From positions 1 through 45,866 of the forward strand of contig NZ_CAMTIG010000026.1 in the NCBI RefSeq assembly GCF_947072515.1: 45,866 bases of DNA, given 5' to 3'. The notes under the pieces were generated by a model that saw only the letters and a program-made list of their open reading frames with translations, ran no database searches and had not been told where the DNA came from. Shown here piece by piece: positions 32,321 through 40,828 of this stretch. The translations under genes and the position numbers were made by a program. The DNA comes from an uncultured Clostridium sp. (GTDB lineage: Bacteria > Bacillota > Clostridia > Clostridiales > Clostridiaceae). Numbering within the stretch: the stretch's first letter is position 1; every line of letters starts with the position of its first letter.

Positions 32321-35300
32321 TGGGAAATATAATTACTTCTAAAAATAGCTGGGAGCTCTTTTTGAGCTCCATAGCTGGAGCTTGGGATGGAGCAGATACA
32401 TTCGTATTAGGAACATTCGATGAAGCCGAAAACTATAGATATAAAACTAGAATAACTAACCTAAGGACAAAACAAGAAATATCCCCATTTATAACACAAA
32501 TAAAACTTTCTATTCCAGATTCAAGTGACAAAATATCATCTGTAAAAGCTAGTTTTTCTTTAGAAGAGCGAGTTGTGCAAACTGGCGATGAAATTACTAT
32601 TGAGATTTTGAACGGTTTAGAAACTGCTCAATTGACTGTTTTATCTGGAACAGCAAAGATAACAAATAGAAATATGCACATGTTGAACATAAACACGTAC
32701 AATGTTGAAATTTTAGATGAATTTAATAAACTGTTTGAAAAAGTGGTTTCAGAAGATGTGTTTTTATTTGATAAATATATATATTCTGAGCAATACAAAG
32801 AGAATTCTATTTTATATATAGTTGCTAAAAAGTTAGGTTTCGCAGATGAACAGATGAATTTTGAGGATGTTAGAGATTCACAATCAAGATTAGTGAAAAT
32901 ACCTTTTATGCTTCTAAGGAAAGATAATAGATACGTTGATGAACTACAAACTATTTTAGATGTAACAAAAGGTAGGATGTATATAGACAATTTAAAACAA
33001 ATTATATTTACAAATGGTTTATTTGAATATGAAAAAGCTATAGCATACGCATTTGACAATAGGAACATTCTCAAATCTGTTGATGAAAACTATAAATACA
33101 CAGATAAAAATGGAGTTAGAGTAACTTATGACAGTTATAAATACTTAACTAACCAAGTAATTTTTGATTTAGCAAATAAAGTTGAAGTTGCTCCTGGAAC
33201 AACTACTGCAACAGCTAAAGAGTTAGGAATTAAATTTATAACAGACTTGGCCACGCAACACAATATTACAAAAGCTGAGGGCTACTATTATGAAAATGAG
33301 GAACAAATAAGAATCCCTCTCCTACTAAATACTCATTATGAAATTATAGAATTTTCAGAAACTTCAGCAAAAATTAAGTTTCTAAATCCATATGCATCTA
33401 AACTTTATATAGATAAATTTGAAATAAAAGGAATACCTTTGGCTATGTTTTCAGATAATGAAGTTTCTATAAAAGCTACTAAGGATATGTTAGAAAATGA
33501 AGAAAATTTTTCATCTTACAACAAGAATAAATATATCCAAACTGAAGAACTAGCTTCTGATATAGCTAGAGTGGAATATATAAGAAATTGTAAGAATAAA
33601 AAAGAATATAGTTTCAAATCAAACTTTGTACCTCATCTAGAACCCGGGGATATATGTAGCATTAAAATAAACGATATAGATACCCTTATACAGATTTCAA
33701 CTATTGAGCATACTCTTTCTAGAGTTAATGGATTCTACTCTGAAATAGTGGCACTAGAGTATGAAAAAATAGAGCAAGAATTTAACTACTCAAAAATAGA
33801 AAGCTTAACTGCTAAAGATAGTTTTTTAGGGACATTGAATAATATCAAAGATCAGGTTGATGAAACTGATAAAAAATTAGAGGAAGTTATTTTAATTGAA
33901 GGTGCTAGAGGTTTTGTATCTGAAACTGACCCTAGCTTGGAGAGAGAAATAAAAGAACCCGACGTTTGGTTTAATCCTACTGCAAAAGAATTTAAAGTAT
34001 GGAGAAATGGTAAATGGAATCCGGCAAGAGAGGAAGATATTCCTCCAGCTTTAATGACAGCTCTTAAAGCTCAAGCTGGAATATTTAGAATAGGTGGAAA
34101 TGACACTGAAGCTGGAATATTTTTCCAGTATGATAAAGATAAAAAAAATCCTGTTTTTGGTGCAACTGATTCAGAGAATCTAGCTCAGGTATCTATTGAT
34201 AAAGAAGCTAATGTTCTCATAAGAAATGCAAATAATAAATTAGCATTTAACATGAGAAATCCTGAAAATCCAACAGAGATTATTTCGCAACTGTTAATGG
34301 GGGTTTATAATGCTGATGATTTAGAGAGACATAAAAACACTCTATTCCAGGTAGGAGATGAGAGCACAGGAACTTATTTAAGATTTTTGAGAGATGGTAA
34401 ATTTACACAGCAAATTGACAACAAGGAAATAAAACAATATTTCAAAGAGTTTGAAAATCAGATTGATGGGAAAATAAATACATTTAGTCAAAGCACTGAC
34501 CCAAGTACAAATTGGACAGAAGATGAGAAGTTAAAATCAGTAGGAGATTTATGGTATAACCCCACAACTAAAACCACAAAAAGGTGGGCTGGTACAGTTT
34601 GGGAAGAACAAGATGTAAAGGATAAAGTGGCACAAGAAATAGCTAAAAGTAAAAATACAGTATTTGTGTCTACTCCAGTTCCTCCGTACAAGTTAGGAGA
34701 TTTATGGATAAAAAATCAAGAAATTTACGATTGTATTTCTGTTAAAGAAAGTGGTGCATTTGCAGAGGTAGATTGGAAAAAATCTACAAAATATACGGAT
34801 GATACAACCGCTAATAATGCTATAAACAATCAAAATAATGGACATTTAACTATAAATGCAAATACCACTTTTGTTGGAACTGCTACAGTTATATCATCTG
34901 GAAGCAACGAGAGCACAATAATTAAAGATGGAAGTATAACTTTTACTAGGAATGGACAGAATGTAACAGTTATAAGAAATATGAGAAGCGGTGTAATAGC
35001 TACAAATGGTAGCGGTAGTGGAGTTGTAGAGTTTAGCGGCATGAAAACAAACCTTTCAGTTATGACAAGTATTAAAAGTTTTAATATATCTCAAAACATT
35101 AGAAGTTTGCATTGTTGGGCTGAAATGATAGATATTTCAAGGAATAGATGGAAGTTTGTAATAGGAGGTACTGAAGCTAGTACAAGTGGCCACAATGAAA
35201 CTATAACAAGCTTTAGTTTTTCTAAATATTGTTACTCTTTAAGTTTATCTAGCATAAGAACATGGGCTTCTAGTAATCATATTTTTACATCTGAAAAGCA

Positions 35301-35745
35301 TACGAACGGAATCACTATATCTCCTAATATAAAAATTAGAGTAACCATAACATATAACGATGGAGCTGGAAGTTCAAGAGTTATATACGATAGCACTATT
35401 GATGTAGGAGTAACTCAATCACATTATGGAGATGGAAAAGTGAATTGTGGTCAAAGTACAGTATTAAATGCTTCAAGAACTAATGTATACATAAATGAAT
35501 TGCAATTTAGTGTTAATCAAACGTTTTCGACATTCAACGCTACAACTAAATCTATAACAGTTTCTTTAAGTTATGTAAGTAATTCAATTTCAGTAACAAC
35601 TAGAACTTGTAATTCTCCAAGCACACAAACATATTATGCTGGAAATGGATTCAACAGTATTTATAATTATATCAATTATACAACAGAGAATGTACAAAAT
35701 TTAACTGGTACTGGAGAAGTTCAATATATAGCTATAGAACAGTAA
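32320..35745 (+). CDS. Tail tip/hub and fibre protein
   Basis: 1141 residues from GTG 32320. The N-terminal ~500 residues have the beta-rich hub character of siphophage tail-tip proteins (VQTGDEITIEILNGLE, FVPHLEPGDICSIKIND). After a coiled coil (~510-535) come three GDLW-type repeats (PDVWFNPTAKEFKVWRNG; SVGDLWYNPTTKTTKRW; KLGDLWIKNQEIYDC) and a Ser/Thr/Asn-rich C-terminus like a fibre. It likely forms the cell-facing tip where the following fibre genes attach. Confidence 0.75.
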   Translation: MGNIITSKNSWELFLSSIAGAWDGADTFVLGTFDEAENYRYKTRITNLRTKQEISPFITQIKLSIPDSSDKISSVKASFSLEERVVQTGDEITIEILNGLETAQLTVLSGTAKITNRNMHMLNINTYNVEILDEFNKLFEKVVSEDVFLFDKYIYSEQYKENSILYIVAKKLGFADEQMNFEDVRDSQSRLVKIPFMLLRKDNRYVDELQTILDVTKGRMYIDNLKQIIFTNGLFEYEKAIAYAFDNRNILKSVDENYKYTDKNGVRVTYDSYKYLTNQVIFDLANKVEVAPGTTTATAKELGIKFITDLATQHNITKAEGYYYENEEQIRIPLLLNTHYEIIEFSETSAKIKFLNPYASKLYIDKFEIKGIPLAMFSDNEVSIKATKDMLENEENFSSYNKNKYIQTEELASDIARVEYIRNCKNKKEYSFKSNFVPHLEPGDICSIKINDIDTLIQISTIEHTLSRVNGFYSEIVALEYEKIEQEFNYSKIESLTAKDSFLGTLNNIKDQVDETDKKLEEVILIEGARGFVSETDPSLEREIKEPDVWFNPTAKEFKVWRNGKWNPAREEDIPPALMTALKAQAGIFRIGGNDTEAGIFFQYDKDKKNPVFGATDSENLAQVSIDKEANVLIRNANNKLAFNMRNPENPTEIISQLLMGVYNADDLERHKNTLFQVGDESTGTYLRFLRDGKFTQQIDNKEIKQYFKEFENQIDGKINTFSQSTDPSTNWTEDEKLKSVGDLWYNPTTKTTKRWAGTVWEEQDVKDKVAQEIAKSKNTVFVSTPVPPYKLGDLWIKNQEIYDCISVKESGAFAEVDWKKSTKYTDDTTANNAINNQNNGHLTINANTTFVGTATVISSGSNESTIIKDGSITFTRNGQNVTVIRNMRSGVIATNGSGSGVVEFSGMKTNLSVMTSIKSFNISQNIRSLHCWAEMIDISRNRWKFVIGGTEASTSGHNETITSFSFSKYCYSLSLSSIRTWASSNHIFTSEKHTNGITISPNIKIRVTITYNDGAGSSRVIYDSTIDVGVTQSHYGDGKVNCGQSTVLNASRTNVYINELQFSVNQTFSTFNATTKSITVSLSYVSNSISVTTRTCNSPSTQTYYAGNGFNSIYNYINYTTENVQNLTGTGEVQYIAIEQ

Positions 35746-35757
35746 GGAGGGGAAAAG

Positions 35758-35976
35758 GTGTTAAAAAATATAAAGGTTAGGGATATAAGTGAATTAAATG
35801 AAAAGTTTGAAATAAAAGATGAAGATAAAATTTGTAAAAATAATTATGAGTTTACATTACCTTTGCTTTTTGATGATTATTTTTTAGATAAAATTTTAAT
35901 TTTAGATGAACACTGTAATTTAGTGACAGTATTTTCTATAACTTATAATGAGGTGAAAAATGATAGTAGAACTTAA
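35758..35976 (+). CDS. 72-aa tail-region protein
   Basis: GTG 35758 follows GGAGGGGAAAAG. A short acidic protein with beta-strand pattern (DKILILDEHCNLVTVFSITY). It overlaps the next gene by 17 bp. Unknown; possibly a fibre assembly factor. Confidence 0.5.
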   Translation: MLKNIKVRDISELNEKFEIKDEDKICKNNYEFTLPLLFDDYFLDKILILDEHCNLVTVFSITYNEVKNDSRT

Positions 35977-36397
35977 AAGAATTGGAGATAAGATAGATTT
36001 TACAAATTTAGTTGGAAAAGAGAGTGCTGTTTTAGATAAAACAACAATGATCTATTCATGGGATAACGATAGAAAAGAATTAGGTATCATAATAAATAAT
36101 ATGGAAGGGAACAGAGTTGGCACTGAAACAATATCATTAGCATTCGGACTAGTTGCTTTCATAGAAAAGCTAGAAGCTTATGGATTTAATGTGACTATAA
36201 CAGATGGGATAAGTTATTCAGTAGATACTAGAAATAAAGCACAAGGACTAATGCAAGCTGGATTTTCAAAATTAATCAAAGCTGATAATAACTATATGGT
36301 TGATAACATTTTTCAGCAAAATATTTTACTGGAAGATGAATTACAATATCTTTTAAGCAATAATATTCAAGAAATAAATTTGTCAGAAATAAAATAA
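35960..36397 (+). CDS. 145-aa tail-region protein
   Basis: ATG 35960, with GAGGTG upstream inside the preceding gene. Alpha/beta protein (IIINNMEGNRVGTETISLAF) with an acidic C-terminus. No family recognised. Placed among tail fibre genes. Confidence 0.5.
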   Translation: MIVELKRIGDKIDFTNLVGKESAVLDKTTMIYSWDNDRKELGIIINNMEGNRVGTETISLAFGLVAFIEKLEAYGFNVTITDGISYSVDTRNKAQGLMQAGFSKLIKADNNYMVDNIFQQNILLEDELQYLLSNNIQEINLSEIK

Positions 36398-36412
36398 AAA
36401 TGGAGGAATTTT

Positions 36413-36541
36413 ATGAAAAAAATAATTTTAATATTAACTCTTTTAACTCTTGTAGCGTGTACTGCTCTTAATCCAAGTGTGGAAAAAGTTAGAGAAATTG
36501 ATTTAAAAAATACTGCAAATAATTCTAATAAAAATATATAG
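36413..36541 (+). CDS. 42-aa lipoprotein
   Basis: ATG 36413 follows TGGAGGAA. The protein starts MKKIILILTLLTLVAC, a lipoprotein signal with an LVAC lipobox, so the mature peptide is only ~27 residues. An 8-bp hairpin (GGAGAGAG/CTCTCTCC, 36541-36559) follows without a T-run and lies over the approach to the next ribosome site. Small phage lipoproteins can block receptors or act as spanin parts; the position within fibre genes is unusual for a spanin. Confidence 0.55.
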   Translation: MKKIILILTLLTLVACTALNPSVEKVREIDLKNTANNSNKNI

Positions 36542-36573
36542 GAGAGAGAATCTCTCTCCTCCAGGGGGGAATT

Positions 36574-37605
36574 ATGAAAAGGATAATTTCATTAAAAAAA
36601 ATATCTCCATTTTTAACTGAGGTGTTTAGAGATGATGTAAAAATAGGAACTATAGACTATCAAAATGCTAAAGATTATCAAGTTAATTTAGATGATGCTA
36701 TAGCACAAGCTGTAATGGATGCTGAAGTAGCAGCGATAAAAACAGCATTAGAAAACTTTATGAATGATTTTACATTAGAAAAAATGCAAGAAATGGAAAA
36801 TTATAAAAATTTAACTCTGATAGTTGATTTGGATAGAGTTAAGGATGAACATGTAGCAACAATTACACAAGTTTTTAATGAGAAAAAACAACTTTTATTA
36901 ACAGATTATGAAAATTATAAGAAAAACGTTACAACTGAGAGTAACGTTTTCAAAACAAGTGTAGAGACTGAGAAAAAAAATATAAAAGATTTAGCAACTT
37001 CTGAAACTGTAAAAATACAATCTGAAGGTTCTAAGCAGCTAACTGATATAGGGTTATTAGGAGATACTAAAAAAAGTATATTAGAAACTGATTTTCTTGC
37101 GTATAAAACAGAATTAGAGAGTCTTGTAAATGTAAATAATTTTGAAAAATTAATAGGTAAAAATTTTAAAGGTGCTTATGATCCCGAAAAAAACTATCAA
37201 AATGGAGATATTTACTATAAATCAGCAACAGAAAATGTTGGATTCTCTATTCCTAGTTCATCATCTCCAAAGTTAATAAAAACAAGTTCTTCTATAAAAG
37301 TAGAAAGATTTTTAATTCATGGAGAAATAGAGCGAGAGTTTCAATTGTCTAACCATAAACAGTTTGGAATTGTGGGGTTAAATCTAGGAAAAACACTTAT
37401 TAAAGAGGGTGAATTAAATTCTACTTCAGTAAAATTTCCTACTATTTTTAGTGTAGTTGGTTTTTCAATTCCTAATAATGGAGCAACTATATTAGGTAAA
37501 ACACTTATTAATCTAAATATAAGTTCGCCTATTTTAGAAAAAACAAATGTAGAGATGCCATTACACAAAAATTTAGTTGGAACAGTTTCAAAGTATCAAT
37601 ATTAG
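36574..37605 (+). CDS. Tail fibre protein
   Basis: 343 residues. Residues ~30-190 are a helical coiled-coil stalk (LENFMNDFTLEKMQEMENYK, VFKTSVETEKKNIKDLATSE). The C-terminal ~140 residues are a beta-rich head with repeats (VGLNLGKTLIKEGELNS and ILGKTLINLNISS). A short GAYDPEKNYQNGDIYY module at ~200 is like carbohydrate-binding/collar linkers in fibres. ATG 36574 follows CAGGGGGG. Confidence 0.65.
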   Translation: MKRIISLKKISPFLTEVFRDDVKIGTIDYQNAKDYQVNLDDAIAQAVMDAEVAAIKTALENFMNDFTLEKMQEMENYKNLTLIVDLDRVKDEHVATITQVFNEKKQLLLTDYENYKKNVTTESNVFKTSVETEKKNIKDLATSETVKIQSEGSKQLTDIGLLGDTKKSILETDFLAYKTELESLVNVNNFEKLIGKNFKGAYDPEKNYQNGDIYYKSATENVGFSIPSSSSPKLIKTSSSIKVERFLIHGEIEREFQLSNHKQFGIVGLNLGKTLIKEGELNSTSVKFPTIFSVVGFSIPNNGATILGKTLINLNISSPILEKTNVEMPLHKNLVGTVSKYQY

Positions 37606-37620
37606 GAGGGGGTGAGAATA

Positions 37621-37938
37621 TTGAAATATACAGTAACTAGTCAAAATCAAAAAATTGAAGAGAAAACTGGATATATTTATAACACAAGTTCAATTAATAA
37701 AATACTGTTACTTGATGAGATGGGTGTATTTATTCCAATTTATCCAGGGGAACGATTTCCGTTTAATATTCAAGATCATGAAAGTTTATATTTAAAAACA
37801 TGGGACAAAGAGAAAACTGTAGTAGTGAATGTTTTATCATGTAGTTATTCGCCAGGAATAAGAACAACTGTAGCAGCATCAATACCACAAAATTCAGTAT
37901 CCAAGTTAATTAAAAGCCAAGAAGTGTATGTCAAGTAA
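37621..37938 (+). CDS. Unknown 105-aa fibre-region protein
   Basis: TTG 37621 has AGGAGGGGG eight bases upstream, which fits better than GTG 37612, which touches that site. Beta-rich (YPGERFPFNIQDHESLYLKTW). It lies directly before the DGR target gene and may be its partner or attachment protein. Confidence 0.5.
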   Translation: MKYTVTSQNQKIEEKTGYIYNTSSINKILLLDEMGVFIPIYPGERFPFNIQDHESLYLKTWDKEKTVVVNVLSCSYSPGIRTTVAASIPQNSVSKLIKSQEVYVK

Positions 37939-37952
37939 TAAGGGGGAAAATA

Positions 37953-39116
37953 ATGGATTACGCACAAAATACAAAAGCAAATTTACCGCATCTAAACCAA
38001 GTTTATAGTTCAGTTTGGGATAATCACCCAATTGTTGGTCAAATAGGAGGGTGGGTTTGTGATCATGTAACAGGAGAATTGAAATATAAATTACACAAGA
38101 CAGATTGGACAAAAAAAACAGATGGAACTCCAGCAGTTTTAACAGGAGAAGATGGGGATGTAATGGTAAAAGTTCCTGCTTATTATCTAAAAATTACTAT
38201 GGAACCTTACGGGCAACCTAGATATGAAATAGATGATACTATTCCAGATAGATATGCTACAAATGGTAGACCAGGATTCTTTGTACATCCAGCATTTTTG
38301 ACAAAAAGCGGAAAAGTTAAACCGTACATTTTAGTGGCAGCTTATAAAGGACATGTATTAAATAATCAACTTAGAAGCATTTCCGGAGTTGTTCCAACAG
38401 TATCACAAACTATATCTAGTTTTACAGATAAAGCTAGACAAGGAAGAAATACTGGAATCAATAAGCATGATATCACTAGATTCTACGAAAGATTAGCTTG
38501 TAATCTGTTAATGTATATTGAATTTGGTGATTTAGATATGCAAACTGCAATAGGAAAAGGAATTTCTGAGTTTACATATGATGAAGGGTTAGCCGGAACA
38601 GCTCTTAGAGTAACTGGTCAAAGCAATTCTTTAGGAGATAGAAGTGGATACGTAGTTGCTGGAGATGGAAGAACCAATGGTAAAGTTTCTATAAGATGGA
38701 GAGGGATAGAAGATTATTGGGGTAATGTATGGGAATTTGTAAACGGATTTATGATCTCTGATATCGGGTATCATTACACTAATGATGTTACTAAATTCTT
38801 AAATATTGGAGCTATGGAAACTTATGCTAAAGATTTAAGTGCTAAAGTTCCAAATGGTTATATAACAGATATGGAAAAGATTCCTGGCAAAGAATGGATG
38901 ATGATTCCTAAAGCAACCGGAGGAAGCGCAAGTACTTATTGGTGTGATTATTTCTGGTCCCATGACCCAACAGAGCAAAACATAGCGCTGGCCGGTGGCG
39001 ATTGGACTAATGGTACGACTTGCGGTCCTGCTTGCTGGAATTGCGCTGATGTCGCTTCGAATGCGACTTCGTATGTCGGCGCTCGCCTGTCTTGTTCCGA
39101 GGAGGATGCAGCGTAG
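37953..39116 (+). CDS. DGR target protein, C-type lectin/FGE-like receptor-binding protein
   Basis: 387 residues. The C-terminal ~200 residues have the FGE-sulfatase/C-type lectin pattern of DGR variable proteins: RWRGIEDYWGNVWEFVNGF, GSASTYWCDYFWS, and LAGGDW followed by a Trp/Gly/Cys-rich end. The last ~40 codons contain the variable repeat, with altered codons at residues 350, 352, 356, 357, 360, 361, 365, 366, 368, 371, 372, 374, 375 and 378. The tail SCSEEDAA lies beyond the repeat. As the last tail gene before the lysis region, it is likely the receptor-binding tip. ATG 37953 follows AAGGGGG. Confidence 0.88.
   Translation: MDYAQNTKANLPHLNQVYSSVWDNHPIVGQIGGWVCDHVTGELKYKLHKTDWTKKTDGTPAVLTGEDGDVMVKVPAYYLKITMEPYGQPRYEIDDTIPDRYATNGRPGFFVHPAFLTKSGKVKPYILVAAYKGHVLNNQLRSISGVVPTVSQTISSFTDKARQGRNTGINKHDITRFYERLACNLLMYIEFGDLDMQTAIGKGISEFTYDEGLAGTALRVTGQSNSLGDRSGYVVAGDGRTNGKVSIRWRGIEDYWGNVWEFVNGFMISDIGYHYTNDVTKFLNIGAMETYAKDLSAKVPNGYITDMEKIPGKEWMMIPKATGGSASTYWCDYFWSHDPTEQNIALAGGDWTNGTTCGPACWNCADVASNATSYVGARLSCSEEDAA
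38988..39086 (+). repeat. DGR variable repeat (VR)
   Basis: This 99-bp segment matches the template at a fixed offset of 221 bp. Differences from the template: 39000, 39007, 39019, 39022, 39030, 39034, 39045, 39046, 39048, 39054, 39063, 39067, 39072, 39075, 39085, all at template A (10 to G, 4 to C, 1 to T). Its GC-rich 3' end (GTCGGCGCTCGC) is a candidate initiation-of-mutagenic-homing site. 38986-38987 also differ at template As, so the repeat may start two bases earlier. Confidence 0.95.
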
Positions 39117-39141
39117 CAGCAGCAAATTTTTTCAAAAAAAG

Positions 39142-39174
39142 CACTCCTGAAATTTACCAAAAATTTTAGGAGTG
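39142..39174. other. Hairpin between VR and TR
   Basis: A 14-bp stem (39142-39155 with 39161-39174, one G-T pair) with a 5-nt loop lies 55 bp after VR. DGRs often have a hairpin/cruciform just beyond VR that aids homing. Rightward it lacks a T-run, so it is not a typical terminator for the target gene; on the minus strand it is followed by Ts. Confidence 0.6.
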
Positions 39175-39208
39175 TGAATTTAAAATAAAAATATAGGTTA
39201 TATAATAA

Positions 39209-39307
39209 CTGGCCGGTGGCAATTGGAATAATGGTACGAATTACGGTCCTACTTACTGGAATTGCAATAATGTCACTTCGAATACGAATTCGAATATCGG
39301 CGCTCAC
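39209..39307 (+). repeat. DGR template repeat (TR)
   Basis: 99 bp in the same orientation as VR, 122 bp beyond it. It has 28 adenines, of which 15 are changed in VR, and 71 other bases, none changed. Many adenines are the first or second base of AAT, ACT or TAC codons when read in the VR frame, so mutagenesis changes residues but avoids most stops. It is non-coding in practice: no start with a ribosome site precedes it. It is presumably transcribed together with the RT gene to give the RNA template. Confidence 0.95.
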
Positions 39308-39468
39308 TTTTTCTTGAAGAAAGTTAGTAATATCCAAAATGGATTTTATTATATATATATGACACCAAATTTTATATAACCTTAGCTCTAGCTAAAATAT
39401 CTAGTAGAAAAAAGTGTGTTAGTAGCTTGTTTGAAAACTCACGAGTACTTCAAGACAGAAAGGCAAAA

Positions 39469-40521
39469 ATGAAAAGATACGGAAATTTATACGAAAAAAT
39501 ATGTCACTATGACAATTTATTACTAGCACATACGGAAGCTAGAAAAGGGAAATCTCACTATTTAGAAGTTAAAGAAGTTAATAAAAATACTGAAAAATAT
39601 TTAAAAAATTTAGAATTTATTTTAAAAAATGAAATTTATTATGTTAATAGCTCTGACTATAGAAGAGAAATTATAATAGATAAGGGAAAAGAAAGAGAAA
39701 TAATGAAACTCTCTTATTATCCTCATCGAATAGTTCAATGGGCTATTATGAATGTAATAGAAGATATAATGCTTAAAAATTTAATAATTGATACTTATGC
39801 AAGTGTTAGAGGTAGAGGAATACATCTAGCTGCTAAAAGGTTAAGAATGGCTTTAAGTGATGAAGAGAATACACAATATTGTTTGAAATTAGATATAAGA
39901 AAGTTTTATCCCAGTATAGACAATAATGTTTTGATAGAAAAATTAAAGAAAAAATTTAAGGATCCTAAATTAATAAGATTATTAGAAATAATAATTTTTA
40001 GTGTAGGAGAAAAAGGTCAACCTATAGGAAGCCTTTGGAGTCAATTTGCTGGAAATTTTTATTTATCATCTTTAGATCATTGGCTAAAAGAAGAAAAAAA
40101 GATAAAAAATTATTTCAGATATTGTGATGATATTGTAATCTTACATCATGATAAAGCTTATTTACACAATCTAAGAAAAGAGATAGATAAATATGTAACA
40201 GATAACCTAAACTTAGAAATAAAGGGTAACTGGCAAGTATTTCCTACTAATGTTAGAGGTATAGACTTTCTAGGATATAGATTTTTTAGAGATTATACTT
40301 TACTTAGAAAAAGAACTTTAAAAAATATGAAAATAAGAATAAAAAAAATAAATAAAAAGAAAATTTTAAACTACTCTGATAGCTGCTCTTTAAATAGTTA
40401 TTGTGGTTGGTTAAAATTTTGTGATGGGTATAGGTTAAAAACAAAATATTTATTCCCTCTCCAAGACTCTGTATATATAGATGAACATGGAGAGAGAAAG
40501 AAAATAAGGGGGTTAAAATAA
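39469..40521 (+). CDS. DGR reverse transcriptase
   Basis: 350 residues from ATG 39469 (MKRYGNLYEKI), which has AGAAAGG five bases upstream; a TTG at 39427 would add 14 residues. RT motifs: catalytic Asp142 in LDIRKFYPSI, the DGR-type motif QPIGSLWSQ (184-192), and YCDD (218-221). The C-terminal thumb (GIDFLGYRFF) is present; there is no RNase H or maturase domain. It copies TR RNA with errors at adenines, and the cDNA replaces VR. It starts ~160 bp after TR and overlaps the next ATG by one base (TAATG). Confidence 0.93.
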   Translation: MKRYGNLYEKICHYDNLLLAHTEARKGKSHYLEVKEVNKNTEKYLKNLEFILKNEIYYVNSSDYRREIIIDKGKEREIMKLSYYPHRIVQWAIMNVIEDIMLKNLIIDTYASVRGRGIHLAAKRLRMALSDEENTQYCLKLDIRKFYPSIDNNVLIEKLKKKFKDPKLIRLLEIIIFSVGEKGQPIGSLWSQFAGNFYLSSLDHWLKEEKKIKNYFRYCDDIVILHHDKAYLHNLRKEIDKYVTDNLNLEIKGNWQVFPTNVRGIDFLGYRFFRDYTLLRKRTLKNMKIRIKKINKKKILNYSDSCSLNSYCGWLKFCDGYRLKTKYLFPLQDSVYIDEHGERKKIRGLK

Positions 40522-40802
40522 TGGAATTTAGAATTGATGAAGCAAAAAGACAAGTTATAGTTATACCTGGAGTTGCTAAAGCTGGAGAAATAGTACTTAA
40601 TGAATTAGATCCTTTAAATAGAAAATTTTTAGAGGGGACAGATGATAAGTATGAGTGCGAATTGGTGTTGCAAGATGTTGAAATCACTAACGAAACTGGG
40701 GAAAAAACAGGAGTAACTGAATTAAAGGCATTTGCAAGAAGAAAAGGTGCGGCAAATTGGTTAATGGAATTTATTCCGGAAGAGTATATTTGGCAGGGTT
40801 AG
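40521..40802 (+). CDS. Unknown 93-aa gene coupled to the RT
   Basis: The ATG at 40521 overlaps the RT stop. The protein is beta-rich (QVIVIPGVAKAGEIVLNEL, YECELVLQDVEI) and ends EYIWQG. It lacks the four-helix pattern of Avd, so it does not look like the usual DGR accessory protein. Translational coupling to the RT makes it a candidate new accessory or a tail-fibre assembly factor. Confidence 0.5.
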   Translation: MEFRIDEAKRQVIVIPGVAKAGEIVLNELDPLNRKFLEGTDDKYECELVLQDVEITNETGEKTGVTELKAFARRKGAANWLMEFIPEEYIWQG

Positions 40803-40828
40803 GTAGAGATTAGGAGTTCAGGAACAAA

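Noticed and set aside
36541..36562. Hairpin as a terminator
   Set aside because: No T-run follows and a ribosome site and gene start immediately after.
39201..39206. TATAAT just before TR as a promoter for the template RNA
   Set aside because: A transcript from it would start inside TR and lose its 5' end, and no -35 is present.
38835..39337. Two minus-strand ORFs across VR and TR with similar peptides
   Set aside because: The similarity is a result of the VR/TR repeat read on the antisense strand; no ribosome sites.
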